A stretch of 64,000 nt of DNA, from the NCBI RefSeq assembly GCF_963674565.1, contig NZ_OY771430.1, positions 3,844,001 to 3,908,000 of the forward strand, given 5' to 3'. A program made the position numbers and the translations under genes. Origin of the DNA: an uncultured Carboxylicivirga sp. GTDB taxonomy: Bacteria; Bacteroidota; Bacteroidia; Bacteroidales; Marinilabiliaceae. Below, piece by piece: positions 6,732 through 14,978 of the stretch; the first letter of the stretch is position 1, and each line of letters starts with the position of its first letter. The notes under the pieces were generated by a model that saw nothing but the letters and a program-made list of their open reading frames with translations, had not been told where the DNA came from and did no database searches.

Positions 6732-8669
6732 ATGAAATCCTTACTAATACCTTTCTTTATACTAATCAGTCTACATGTCTGGGCAGAAAACTATACAATA
6801 ACACTCAATGATGTTATATTTGACCAAGCAACTGGCACCATTGTACAATTCAATAATTATACTGAGAAAGACATTACAATCCCTTCCTTCTTTAATGTAG
6901 ATGGCACTGATGTTGAAATTAAGATAATCGGTAATAATGCCTTTAGTTTTAAATTCCTATCGTCAGTTAACCTCCCAAGTACCATTACAAGAATTGAATA
7001 TATGGCATTCAATTACAACAATTTATCCAGCATTGATTTGCCCGATGGCATTACTACCATTGGAAACGAGGCATTTGCCAATAACTACATAAATACTCTT
7101 TTATTACCTTCATCCTTAACTGAGATTGGTTATGGTGCCTTTGAAAACAATCAACTTAGTTCAATTAATATTCCATCAAACATTACAGAAATAAAGGCTT
7201 ATACATTTTCTCAAAATCAAATTAGTTCTGTAATAATTCCCGAAAATATTGTGAGCATTGAAAGGTTTGCTTTCTATTCTAATCAGATAAGTTCACTTAC
7301 AATTCCAAATACAATCACATTTATAGGAGAAGCTGCTTTTAACAAAAATGCTATTACAACTATAAATGGAGAAAGTTCTGATGGCATTATATATCTAAGA
7401 AATGAAGACGGAACCGAAGACCTTTCTGCTATTATTTCATATGGTGGAACTTCAAAAGCTATTGATTTCATACCATCAAGTGTTGTATCGATAAATGAAA
7501 TGGCTTTTACAGGAAATTCAATTACTTCATTGATTATTCCTGAAACCATTACTGAAATACAATACAATGCCTTTGCCAGTAATGCCATTACTACTTTATC
7601 GATTCCTAACAATGTTAAATCTTTAGGAAGTTTTGCATTTGCATTTAATAGTTTATCCTCAATTTCTCTTCCTGAATCTATTTCTGATATAGGCTTTGGA
7701 TTAGTTAATGGTAATGCCATTACTGAAATTAACGGTATCCCTTCAAATGGAATTTTATTTGGCCGTAATTTTGACGGCACGGAAGATCCTACAATTGTGA
7801 CATCATATGGAGGTGTATCTGATATTATCGACTTTATTCCTGAAACAGTTAAAACAATAGGCGAACATTCCTTTATTCTTAATAATCTTACATCTGTAAC
7901 TATTCCTGAAGGAGTGACATGCATAAGAGATTTGGCGTTTCAAAACAATAAGATTACAACATTAAATCTACCTAATTCATTGCATTATATTGGATATCAG
8001 GCTTTCTTTTTGAATTCAATAAACTCAATTACAATTCCTGAAAATGTAATATGCATAAATGAAGGTGCTTTTTTAATGAATTCATTAAGTAATTTTTATC
8101 TGCCAACTCATTCAGAACTTTCTTCAAAAGGATGGAAAGATGCAGCCGGAAACACATATTATTCAAACGAGAAGGTTACTAATTTGTCTACATCTTATAG
8201 AATTCCCGATATCTACCATATCGAATACAATTTGAATGGAGGTGCATTAACTTCTGAAAATCCATACTATTATGAGAAAAACTCTGGCATTTCGAGCTTT
8301 AATGCTCCAGCCCATAACAATTACGATTTTAGTGGATGGTATAATAATGATGATTTAATTGAATCTATTACACCTGGTTATGAGGGAGATATATTCTTGT
8401 CAGCTAAATGGGATTTAGCCAATAATATTCAAAAAGAAAGCAAAGCATTAGAAATCTTTCCTAATCCTACTGATGGATATCTTAACATTAAATATGGAAA
8501 TGGGTTTTCAATAGAAGTTATAGATCTTTCCGGAAGTATTCTTTATAATGAAAAGATTTCAAGTGGATCTATTAATTTAAGTAATATCTGTACTCCAGGT
8601 ATTTATATCTTAAAGGTAGAAGATATAGATTCTAAAAAAATCATGACCAGAAAAATCGTCATAAAATAA
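6732..8669 (+). CDS. BspA-like leucine-rich-repeat protein with T9SS sorting domain
   Basis: This secreted surface protein of 645 residues has a signal peptide (1-18, ending VWA). About ten or more LRR_5 (BspA-type) repeats follow from about 60 to 470, each with the pattern I/L-P-x-x-I-T-x-I-G-x-x-A-F-x-x-N. Two longer spacer units (NGIIYLRNEDGTED and NGILFGRNFDGTED) interrupt the array and match each other. A Listeria-Bacteroides (Flg_new) repeat at about 500-560 ends in AKWD. The last 80 residues (IFPNPTDGYLNI ... KKIMTRKIVIK) are a type A T9SS sorting domain. Such proteins bind other cells or matrix; the ligand is unknown. It is the first chromosomal gene after the element and stands alone. 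Confidence 0.88.
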   Translation: MKSLLIPFFILISLHVWAENYTITLNDVIFDQATGTIVQFNNYTEKDITIPSFFNVDGTDVEIKIIGNNAFSFKFLSSVNLPSTITRIEYMAFNYNNLSSIDLPDGITTIGNEAFANNYINTLLLPSSLTEIGYGAFENNQLSSINIPSNITEIKAYTFSQNQISSVIIPENIVSIERFAFYSNQISSLTIPNTITFIGEAAFNKNAITTINGESSDGIIYLRNEDGTEDLSAIISYGGTSKAIDFIPSSVVSINEMAFTGNSITSLIIPETITEIQYNAFASNAITTLSIPNNVKSLGSFAFAFNSLSSISLPESISDIGFGLVNGNAITEINGIPSNGILFGRNFDGTEDPTIVTSYGGVSDIIDFIPETVKTIGEHSFILNNLTSVTIPEGVTCIRDLAFQNNKITTLNLPNSLHYIGYQAFFLNSINSITIPENVICINEGAFLMNSLSNFYLPTHSELSSKGWKDAAGNTYYSNEKVTNLSTSYRIPDIYHIEYNLNGGALTSENPYYYEKNSGISSFNAPAHNNYDFSGWYNNDDLIESITPGYEGDIFLSAKWDLANNIQKESKALEIFPNPTDGYLNIKYGNGFSIEVIDLSGSILYNEKISSGSINLSNICTPGIYILKVEDIDSKKIMTRKIVIK

Positions 8670-8700
8670 TGATTTGAAGTTTACAGCAATACAAAAACTA

Positions 8701-11700
8701 TTATTGATCTTCTGAGGGTAAAGGGATTGTAAAAATAAACGCTGTCCCTTTTCCTGAATTTGACTGAACTTCTATCGAACCATTATTTTTCTCAACTAGT
8801 TCTTTACAAAGGAAAAGTCCAATTCCCGTACCGGGTTCTCCAGAAGTTCCGGTAGTACTTGCTAATTCTTCATGATCAAAAATAAAAGGCATCTTATCTT
8901 CAGAAATCCCAACACCATCATCTTCAACCACAACCGTGATTTGTTGAACTTCTTTTATTACTTTTACTTTAATCTTTCCGTTTAAATTTGTGAATTTAAC
9001 TGCATTGCTCACCAGATTTCTTACAACAGTTCTGAACATATCTTCATCTCCATAGGCCTTCAAATCTTCAGAACATTCCAGTTGAAACAATATATTCTTT
9101 TGATAAATAGCTTCATGAAAATGTAGAGTTGACTCCTTCAAGGCCCTAAGTACAAGAAAATTCTTTCTCTTAAATCTCACTTCTTTAGTTTGACTCTTTG
9201 CCCAAAACAATAAATTTTGAAGCAAATCGAAAATACGACTAGTTGACAAGTTAATATTATGAGCCAACTTAATCCTTTCTTCTTTATTACCGCCATCCTG
9301 TTCTTCCATCAATAATTCCGTCATTCCTAAAATGGTATTAAACGGACTAATTAAATCATGTGCAATAATTGAGAATAACCTGTCTTTGGTCTGATTCAGT
9401 TCTTTTAAACGTACATTTCCATTTTTTAGCTCTTCTGATTTCTCTGTAATTATTTTAGACTGTTGCTCCAGTTGTACTTGCCTATCTTCCAATAGCTTAT
9501 TTAAGTTATCAAGATATTCGGCTTGAGTCCTGAGCTCTTCGTTGCTTTGTCTGAGTTCTTTGGTTTTCCGATTTACCTGCATTGCCAATAACTTGCGTTG
9601 CCTTCTTATTCTAAGTGAATGAATATTTAAGGTAATCCATATCAGAAAGAAAACGAGACCAATTAAGAACACAATAAACAATGGAGTTTTATACCAGGGC
9701 GGATTTACTTTAAACGAAATTTGTGCTTCCTTCTCACTCCACACGCCATCATTATTGGCTGCCATAACATGAAGTTTGTATTTACCCGGTAATAAATTGG
9801 TAAAACTGACTGAAGTTTGTTTGGTTGGTTTCTGCCAATCTTTATGAAGTCCCTCCAACATGTATTTATAGGTATTCTCGTCCGGATTATTATAAGACAA
9901 ACCCAAATATTCAAATGTTATGATCTTATCCTGATAATCCACTTCAAAATATTTGGTATAACTAATATGCTCTTTTAAGATTGAGGTTGAATCATTGGGA
10001 TCGGTAGTGTGATTTAATACGTAAAGATTGGTAATAACCGGATCTGGAGGATACATATTTATACTTACCTCTAAGGGATTAAAATGAGTAATACCTTTTG
10101 TACATCCAAAATATATTCTTCCTTCAGTATCTTTATATTGAGCCCTTGGAATCAGGCTATTATTATTCAATGATTCAATATCATCAAATAATAACACATC
10201 ATTATTTTCTACATTAAGTCGTATAATACCATTATAGGTACTTAACCACAAATTACCAATGTTGTCTTCCTGAATTCCACAGACAGTTGTTTTTAAGATA
10301 TCGTTATTGTATCTCTTAAATTTATTAACATCATTTTGAAACAGATTCAGTCCATTATCTGTGCCAATCCAAATTCGCTTTTTAGTATCTTCAAATAACA
10401 CGAATATGTTATTACTGCTTATGCTGTTTGAATCGTTGGAATTAAAATAAAAGTTTTCGAATCGACTACTCCCTTTTTTCATTAAGCCCAATCCCCATAC
10501 TGTGGCTGCCCATAAGTCACCATCAGAAGTACCAAGAACATCATTTACATAGGGGTTTGAAATACCTGAATTAACTGTATTGAAGTGATAAAATTTGTTT
10601 GTCTTTTTATCTAATTTATCAATCCCTTGACTATAAGCCACAATCCACAAATCACCATTTACATCCTCCGAAATTGCACGAATATCATTACAAGCAATTG
10701 ATGTAGTATCATCCGGTCTATGAGTAAAGCTTTCGAAATAGTCTTTTACTGAATTATATTTTTGCAGTCCTCCTTCGTAGGTTCCGAGCCAAACAGAATT
10801 ATCCGAATCAGTATATAAAGTAAAGACTGTTCCAGAGCCAGGCCCTCTAACGTCTCCTTCTTGATGGAATTTTTGTTCCATCTTCCAATCCCAGTAATTA
10901 AATATTGTTATACCTGGCCTGCTGTTAGCTATCCATAAATTTCCTCTGGAATCTTTTGTCATAGCGTTAACACCCATATGTTCCAGATGCCAATGCTCAG
11001 CTTTATTATTGGATACATGCTGAAATCCACTTGGCGGCACTCTTAACCCAAGACCTTCACCATTATGTCCTACCCAAATATTATCCTGATTATCCTGATA
11101 AATTATGGCAGGCGATGGTTTAATACTATGCTGATCATCACTATAATAATAATAACCATAAAAAGAATCCTTCTCATCATCATACAACTTCAAACCCGTG
11201 TAATCAATGGTCCAAATTTGATTATTATTATCAACCATGATATCAACAATATGGTCTGTATCAGGCAAACCTATCGGATGTAATTTAAACGTACCTTCTT
11301 CTATTTCATATGAAATCAAACCAGTTCCTCTGCTTGCCATCCATAACATTCCATTTTTAATGGCAATATCCTGTATATTGGCATAAGGTAATTGAAAAGA
11401 GAAATTTCCAATTTCAAACTTCGTTAACTCTTTAGTGTTATTATTGTAATAACTAAGACCTCCACCAGACATTGCACCAATCCAGATATTATTATTTGAA
11501 TCAAATATGAAACGGCTTATTTGCCCGTTCTCAATTTCAATAAATTTCTTAAAAATATTTTCAGTGGAATCATACTTAAAAATGGTTGAGTTTACACTCA
11601 CAAAAATTTCACCATAAGTATTTTCTGCAATACAATCAATATGCATGGTTTCACTAACTTCCTGAATTCCAAAAAAATCATAACTTATGAAATTGTCATT

Positions 11701-12078
11701 CAATTTATTATATGAGTGTAATCCATTTTGGGTCCCTACCCAAAGTGTAGCTTTACTATCAACAAATAATTCTGTAATATAATAATGTTGTAACTGGGTT
11801 GGGTCTTTAACATTATCATAATATGACTTAAAATTCTGACCATTAAAACGATTTAATCCATTTATGGTACCAACCCAAATATAACCAGTTGAATCTTTGA
11901 CAATTGAAGTCACAAAGGTATTCGAAAGTCCTTCTCTTTGATTAAAATAGCGAAACTTTAAATCAACCGTTTGGGCAAAACTTTTACTTAATACTATTAA
12001 AAGAATTAATAGTATGAAATTGAATCTTATATTTTGTTTACATGCTTTGATGATGTATAATATTTTCCCCTTACACAA
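8701..12078 (-). CDS. Sensor histidine kinase with Reg_prop propeller and Y_Y_Y domain
   Basis: This 1125-residue membrane sensor has a signal or anchor segment at about 20-36. Fourteen or so Reg_prop blades follow (patterns such as DSTGYIWVGTINGLNRF and DTKKRIWIGTDNGLNLF), then a Y_Y_Y domain near 690-765. A transmembrane helix is near 775-795, a coiled coil runs to about 890, and the HisKA box has His907 (FSIIAHDLISPFN). The ATPase domain has the N box with Asn1025, DDGVGI at 1053-1058 and GTGIGL at 1083-1088. It ends there, without the receiver and AraC domains of hybrid two-component regulators, so it must signal through a separate response regulator not seen here. The ligand is unknown. 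It may monitor the neighbouring surface-protein operon or a distant glycan system. Confidence 0.9.
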   Translation of the reverse strand: MCKGKILYIIKACKQNIRFNFILLILLIVLSKSFAQTVDLKFRYFNQREGLSNTFVTSIVKDSTGYIWVGTINGLNRFNGQNFKSYYDNVKDPTQLQHYYITELFVDSKATLWVGTQNGLHSYNKLNDNFISYDFFGIQEVSETMHIDCIAENTYGEIFVSVNSTIFKYDSTENIFKKFIEIENGQISRFIFDSNNNIWIGAMSGGGLSYYNNNTKELTKFEIGNFSFQLPYANIQDIAIKNGMLWMASRGTGLISYEIEEGTFKLHPIGLPDTDHIVDIMVDNNNQIWTIDYTGLKLYDDEKDSFYGYYYYSDDQHSIKPSPAIIYQDNQDNIWVGHNGEGLGLRVPPSGFQHVSNNKAEHWHLEHMGVNAMTKDSRGNLWIANSRPGITIFNYWDWKMEQKFHQEGDVRGPGSGTVFTLYTDSDNSVWLGTYEGGLQKYNSVKDYFESFTHRPDDTTSIACNDIRAISEDVNGDLWIVAYSQGIDKLDKKTNKFYHFNTVNSGISNPYVNDVLGTSDGDLWAATVWGLGLMKKGSSRFENFYFNSNDSNSISSNNIFVLFEDTKKRIWIGTDNGLNLFQNDVNKFKRYNNDILKTTVCGIQEDNIGNLWLSTYNGIIRLNVENNDVLLFDDIESLNNNSLIPRAQYKDTEGRIYFGCTKGITHFNPLEVSINMYPPDPVITNLYVLNHTTDPNDSTSILKEHISYTKYFEVDYQDKIITFEYLGLSYNNPDENTYKYMLEGLHKDWQKPTKQTSVSFTNLLPGKYKLHVMAANNDGVWSEKEAQISFKVNPPWYKTPLFIVFLIGLVFFLIWITLNIHSLRIRRQRKLLAMQVNRKTKELRQSNEELRTQAEYLDNLNKLLEDRQVQLEQQSKIITEKSEELKNGNVRLKELNQTKDRLFSIIAHDLISPFNTILGMTELLMEEQDGGNKEERIKLAHNINLSTSRIFDLLQNLLFWAKSQTKEVRFKRKNFLVLRALKESTLHFHEAIYQKNILFQLECSEDLKAYGDEDMFRTVVRNLVSNAVKFTNLNGKIKVKVIKEVQQITVVVEDDGVGISEDKMPFIFDHEELASTTGTSGEPGTGIGLFLCKELVEKNNGSIEVQSNSGKGTAFIFTIPLPSEDQ

Positions 12079-12092
12079 ACAAATATCTAATG

Positions 12093-12102
12093 TACAAAGA
12101 TG
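12093..12102 (-). promoter_or_regulatory. Possible -7 element of the sensor kinase gene
   Basis: The minus strand reads CATCTTTGTA, one base off the TAnnTTTG consensus, about 15 bases before the start codon. The identical ten bases stand before the GH43 operon at 38573-38582. No clear -33 element is seen. Confidence 0.3.
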
Positions 12103-12242
12103 TTTGGGTTTTATAAACAGTTAGGCTCAATTAAATACGCAGATAATCAAAACAAGTTTTAAATATTTATAAATTTTGATCCCTCTTTTTCAATTATTTG
12201 ATGATATTAGAAATGTGAATCAGGTTTCAAAGCTTAATGATT

Positions 12243-13874
12243 TTATCGGGATGGGTCAAACTCCCACATCCAATTATTCATTCCTAACCCCACATATCCT
12301 CTCCCATATATACTAAAAGCAATTGCATTTCGATTATCGATTAAATCGGATGTTTCAATTTCTGACCATGATTGATACATTGAATTATAAAAATAGAATG
12401 AATGCCAATATCCTATAGAAGCGTAAATTTGATCATTAATAACAAAACCTAAAGATCGGTTATTATCGCCGCCTTGAGGAAAATCTTTTATTTTAGTCCA
12501 CTGATCATTACCCGGATCATATCGATACATAAAAGAAATATCTGTAGCAAACCTTCTACCTAAACCCACTAACGCATTAGAACTTGTTGATATGGCAATA
12601 CCATAAAACATTTGTTCAGGATAATCAGCGACTTTAGACCAATCATCTGTCATTTCATCATATCTCCAAACATCAGTAAAATACTCGATCGTACCACTAC
12701 CAGATCCTGTACCTATATAACCCGAATTATTAATTTTAAATGCAACAGCACCTGAACGTTCCTCTCCATTAAAATCCTGAAGTTTTGTCCATGTATTATT
12801 CTGAATGTTATATTTCCACCAATCTTTATAATAAATATGATATGGTGAAGGAGAACTACCTGTTCCAAAGAAAACATTATCTTCGATAACAAATCCAACC
12901 CCATTAAACCTGTTTCCACCGGGAAAATCTATTAACCTTTTCCATTCGTCTTGATTCGGATCGTATTCAAAAAACACACTACTATTATTTAATCCAATAT
13001 ATGCTTTCGATTCACCTGCAAAACAACTGGCATAACCATATGAAAAACCTGATGTTAGCAATTCTTCTGGTGCATTTTTAAGTCTGAACCATTGATCATT
13101 AATTATCAGCTTCTCATCAAATGTGTATTGCTGTCCGGCTATTTGAACTGCCAAGGACAGATTTCGGGAAGGATAAATTATTTCATCCTGGGTGGGTAAT
13201 TGAATTTGAATTTCATTATTACTTGCCTTAATAACTTCAACTTGTATTCCTCCGACATAAACAAAGTTATTTTGAGTTAGCGGACTAAAATTCTCTCCTG
13301 TTATAAACAGTGTTTTACCTGTTAATATGGCTTTTGGAGAAAATTCTGATAATACAACTGGCAGTAGTTTAAAACTTTCTGTTGCAAATGAAGAAACACT
13401 ATTCATCTCAACCCTAACCTCTGAACTCTGCTTATTCAGATCATCAGGTACATTTACAATTATTTCTTCATCTGACACTTCTATTATTTCTGCTTCAAAT
13501 TCATCAAAAAAGACTTTAAGAGTGCTTATATTCGAAAAATTTTCTCCTCTTATGGTCACAAGCGTTTCAAAATTCCCTGTTTTTGGACTGTAATCAAATA
13601 CTTCTGGTGTAACTAATTCAAATTGCTGGTCTGCTATGGCTCTATTACCATTTATTGTGACCGATAATTCTGATTTTTGACTTGCTAACCACGGTGGAAC
13701 TAGTGCAACAATAGTATCCTGACTTTCTTTTAGAACTCTTGCGTAAGACGTATTAAACTTTACTTCATTTGTAGTTTGTACATAACTAAAGTTCTGCCCT
13801 ACAATCGTAATGGTATCTCCTAAATTGCCTAATTTAGGTTCAAAATCGGTTATAACAGGGGCTTTACTACCCAT
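12243..13874 (-). CDS. IPT/TIG-Kelch surface protein, C-terminal part of a frameshifted gene
   Basis: This 543-residue frame has three IPT/TIG domains (about 5-85, 85-170 and 170-260; pattern GDTITIVGQNFS). A Kelch beta-propeller follows (about 265-540; repeats such as FEYDPNQDEWKRL, WKYNIQNNTWTKL and WRYDEMTDDWSKV). It has no signal peptide. Reading the -1 frame upstream gives SLITYGNEVSFAS before the MGSK start. This aligns residue for residue with YGNEVEFYSNGS in the paralogous lipoproteins of the same operon. The frame is therefore the continuation of the lipoprotein N-terminus at 13907-14245. As it stands, this half would be made only by frameshifting or from the internal ATG. It is last in the leftward six-gene operon. 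Confidence 0.8.
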   Translation of the reverse strand: MGSKAPVITDFEPKLGNLGDTITIVGQNFSYVQTTNEVKFNTSYARVLKESQDTIVALVPPWLASQKSELSVTINGNRAIADQQFELVTPEVFDYSPKTGNFETLVTIRGENFSNISTLKVFFDEFEAEIIEVSDEEIIVNVPDDLNKQSSEVRVEMNSVSSFATESFKLLPVVLSEFSPKAILTGKTLFITGENFSPLTQNNFVYVGGIQVEVIKASNNEIQIQLPTQDEIIYPSRNLSLAVQIAGQQYTFDEKLIINDQWFRLKNAPEELLTSGFSYGYASCFAGESKAYIGLNNSSVFFEYDPNQDEWKRLIDFPGGNRFNGVGFVIEDNVFFGTGSSPSPYHIYYKDWWKYNIQNNTWTKLQDFNGEERSGAVAFKINNSGYIGTGSGSGTIEYFTDVWRYDEMTDDWSKVADYPEQMFYGIAISTSSNALVGLGRRFATDISFMYRYDPGNDQWTKIKDFPQGGDNNRSLGFVINDQIYASIGYWHSFYFYNSMYQSWSEIETSDLIDNRNAIAFSIYGRGYVGLGMNNWMWEFDPSR

Positions 13875-13906
13875 ACTTGCGAATGATACCTCATTGCCAT
13901 ATGTAA

Positions 13907-14245
13907 TTAGACTAGTGTTTTTAAATAGCTGCGAACATAATAAACCTCTCCTGCCTCTAATGTTGTCGTAACAAGCTGGTTAAAATTTTCACTTTCCAAA
14001 GGATTGTAAATAATATATTTATCAGATCGGTCAATAGTTGGGTTATCTACTTTACTCCAAACGAAACCATATTCTTTAATATCTGAGTTGTATCCATTAA
14101 TAACCTTGGCAGAAAAAAATGCTCCTTCTTCAGATATATTAGTTACTTCTTCGGTATACAACAGTGGCAATAAATCACTATGCTGTTCTTTATTGCATGC
14201 AGTCAAAATAAACACCAATATAATAATTGAAAAATAGCTTTTCAT
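13907..14245 (-). CDS. Lipoprotein N-terminal part of the frameshifted IPT-Kelch gene
   Basis: This 112-residue frame has a lipoprotein signal (ILTAC, Cys17). The Bacteroidota surface module that starts the two neighbouring lipoproteins follows (FSAKVINGYNSDIKEYGFVW ... YYVRSYLKT). It stops at TAA after LKTLV. The stop is caused by a one-base offset in or after an A5 run (T5 at 13918-13922 on the plus strand): one extra A, or a -1 slip, restores the frame and exactly matches the length of the paralogues. On the mRNA the junction reads T TTA AAA in the zero frame, a canonical slippery heptamer (13919-13925). A simple indel, a sequencing error and programmed frameshifting are all possible. Confidence 0.75.
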   Translation of the reverse strand: MKSYFSIIILVFILTACNKEQHSDLLPLLYTEEVTNISEEGAFFSAKVINGYNSDIKEYGFVWSKVDNPTIDRSDKYIIYNPLESENFNQLVTTTLEAGEVYYVRSYLKTLV

Positions 14246-14277
14246 AACTGATAAATTTTATGAACACTAACAATATC

Positions 14278-14976
14278 CTAAAGAAAAACATGTCGATAAT
14301 TACCCAATGTAATTATTAAACCTCCCATAAACGAATTGAGGTAAGTACCTTCATTATCATAACCAGTATAAATGTTGAAATACTGCACATTATACGAGAG
14401 CTTTAGTCCAATTCTTTGTGATAAACGCAAATTTGCTTCCGGACTTATTTTCAAACTAAACCCAGTACTGGAATCTATCATATTATAAACTGGTTCTAAT
14501 GACTCTGTCTCACTAAGTGGAATAATCTCATTATCTACCAACATCGATCTGTTTCCTGAATATAAATGCATTTGCGGAGAAATGGATATCCCCAGGCGAA
14601 GTCTATTCATCAATCCACCTTCTTTGTGAGGTGAATGCACAAATAATTGTGGCCCAACTGAAATAAGATTACCTCCATCGGTTAGTATTTGAGCAAATCC
14701 GGCTCTTGTTGATGGTTCTGAAAAATTATAAAAGCCTAAAGCAGCACCTCCTGATAACCATGAATAGATTTTGTGCCCATACGAAAAATCAAAACTAAAT
14801 CCAGTTTGATTGACCTCCGTAGGGAAAAACATTTTAGTACTACCATTATTGCCAGACAATGTTCCATAACCTGCTGTGATTCCAATTTGGTGTCGGGTTT
14901 CTAAAAGTTGTGAAAATGAGCTAATTGAATTAACCGTTAGAATAAGCAATATGATTGGAGTGACTTTATATCTCAT
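14278..14976 (-). CDS. Outer-membrane beta-barrel protein
   Basis: This 232-residue protein has a signal peptide (about 1-22, ending SFSQ). Alternating amphipathic strands rich in Gly, Tyr and Phe fill the rest (GITAGYGTLSG, FSFDFSYGHKIYSWLSGGAALGFYNF, GLKLSYNVQYFNIYTGY), and a short strand with a hydrophobic end (YRHVFL) closes it. This is typical of 8-10-strand porin-like barrels of Bacteroidota. It lies two bases after the stop of the 805-residue lipoprotein gene in the leftward operon and may anchor or export the lipoproteins. No substrate can be named. Confidence 0.7.
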   Translation of the reverse strand: MRYKVTPIILLILTVNSISSFSQLLETRHQIGITAGYGTLSGNNGSTKMFFPTEVNQTGFSFDFSYGHKIYSWLSGGAALGFYNFSEPSTRAGFAQILTDGGNLISVGPQLFVHSPHKEGGLMNRLRLGISISPQMHLYSGNRSMLVDNEIIPLSETESLEPVYNMIDSSTGFSLKISPEANLRLSQRIGLKLSYNVQYFNIYTGYDNEGTYLNSFMGGLIITLGNYRHVFL

Positions 14977-14978
14977 AG

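Noticed and set aside
7283..7924. A 213-codon open frame on the minus strand
   Set aside because: It lies wholly inside the leucine-rich-repeat gene and mirrors its repeats. The composition is that of a shadow frame, and there is no promoter or start context.
8701..12078. A full hybrid two-component system (HTCS)
   Set aside because: The protein ends after the ATPase domain. No receiver or AraC domain is present and no other frame continues it.
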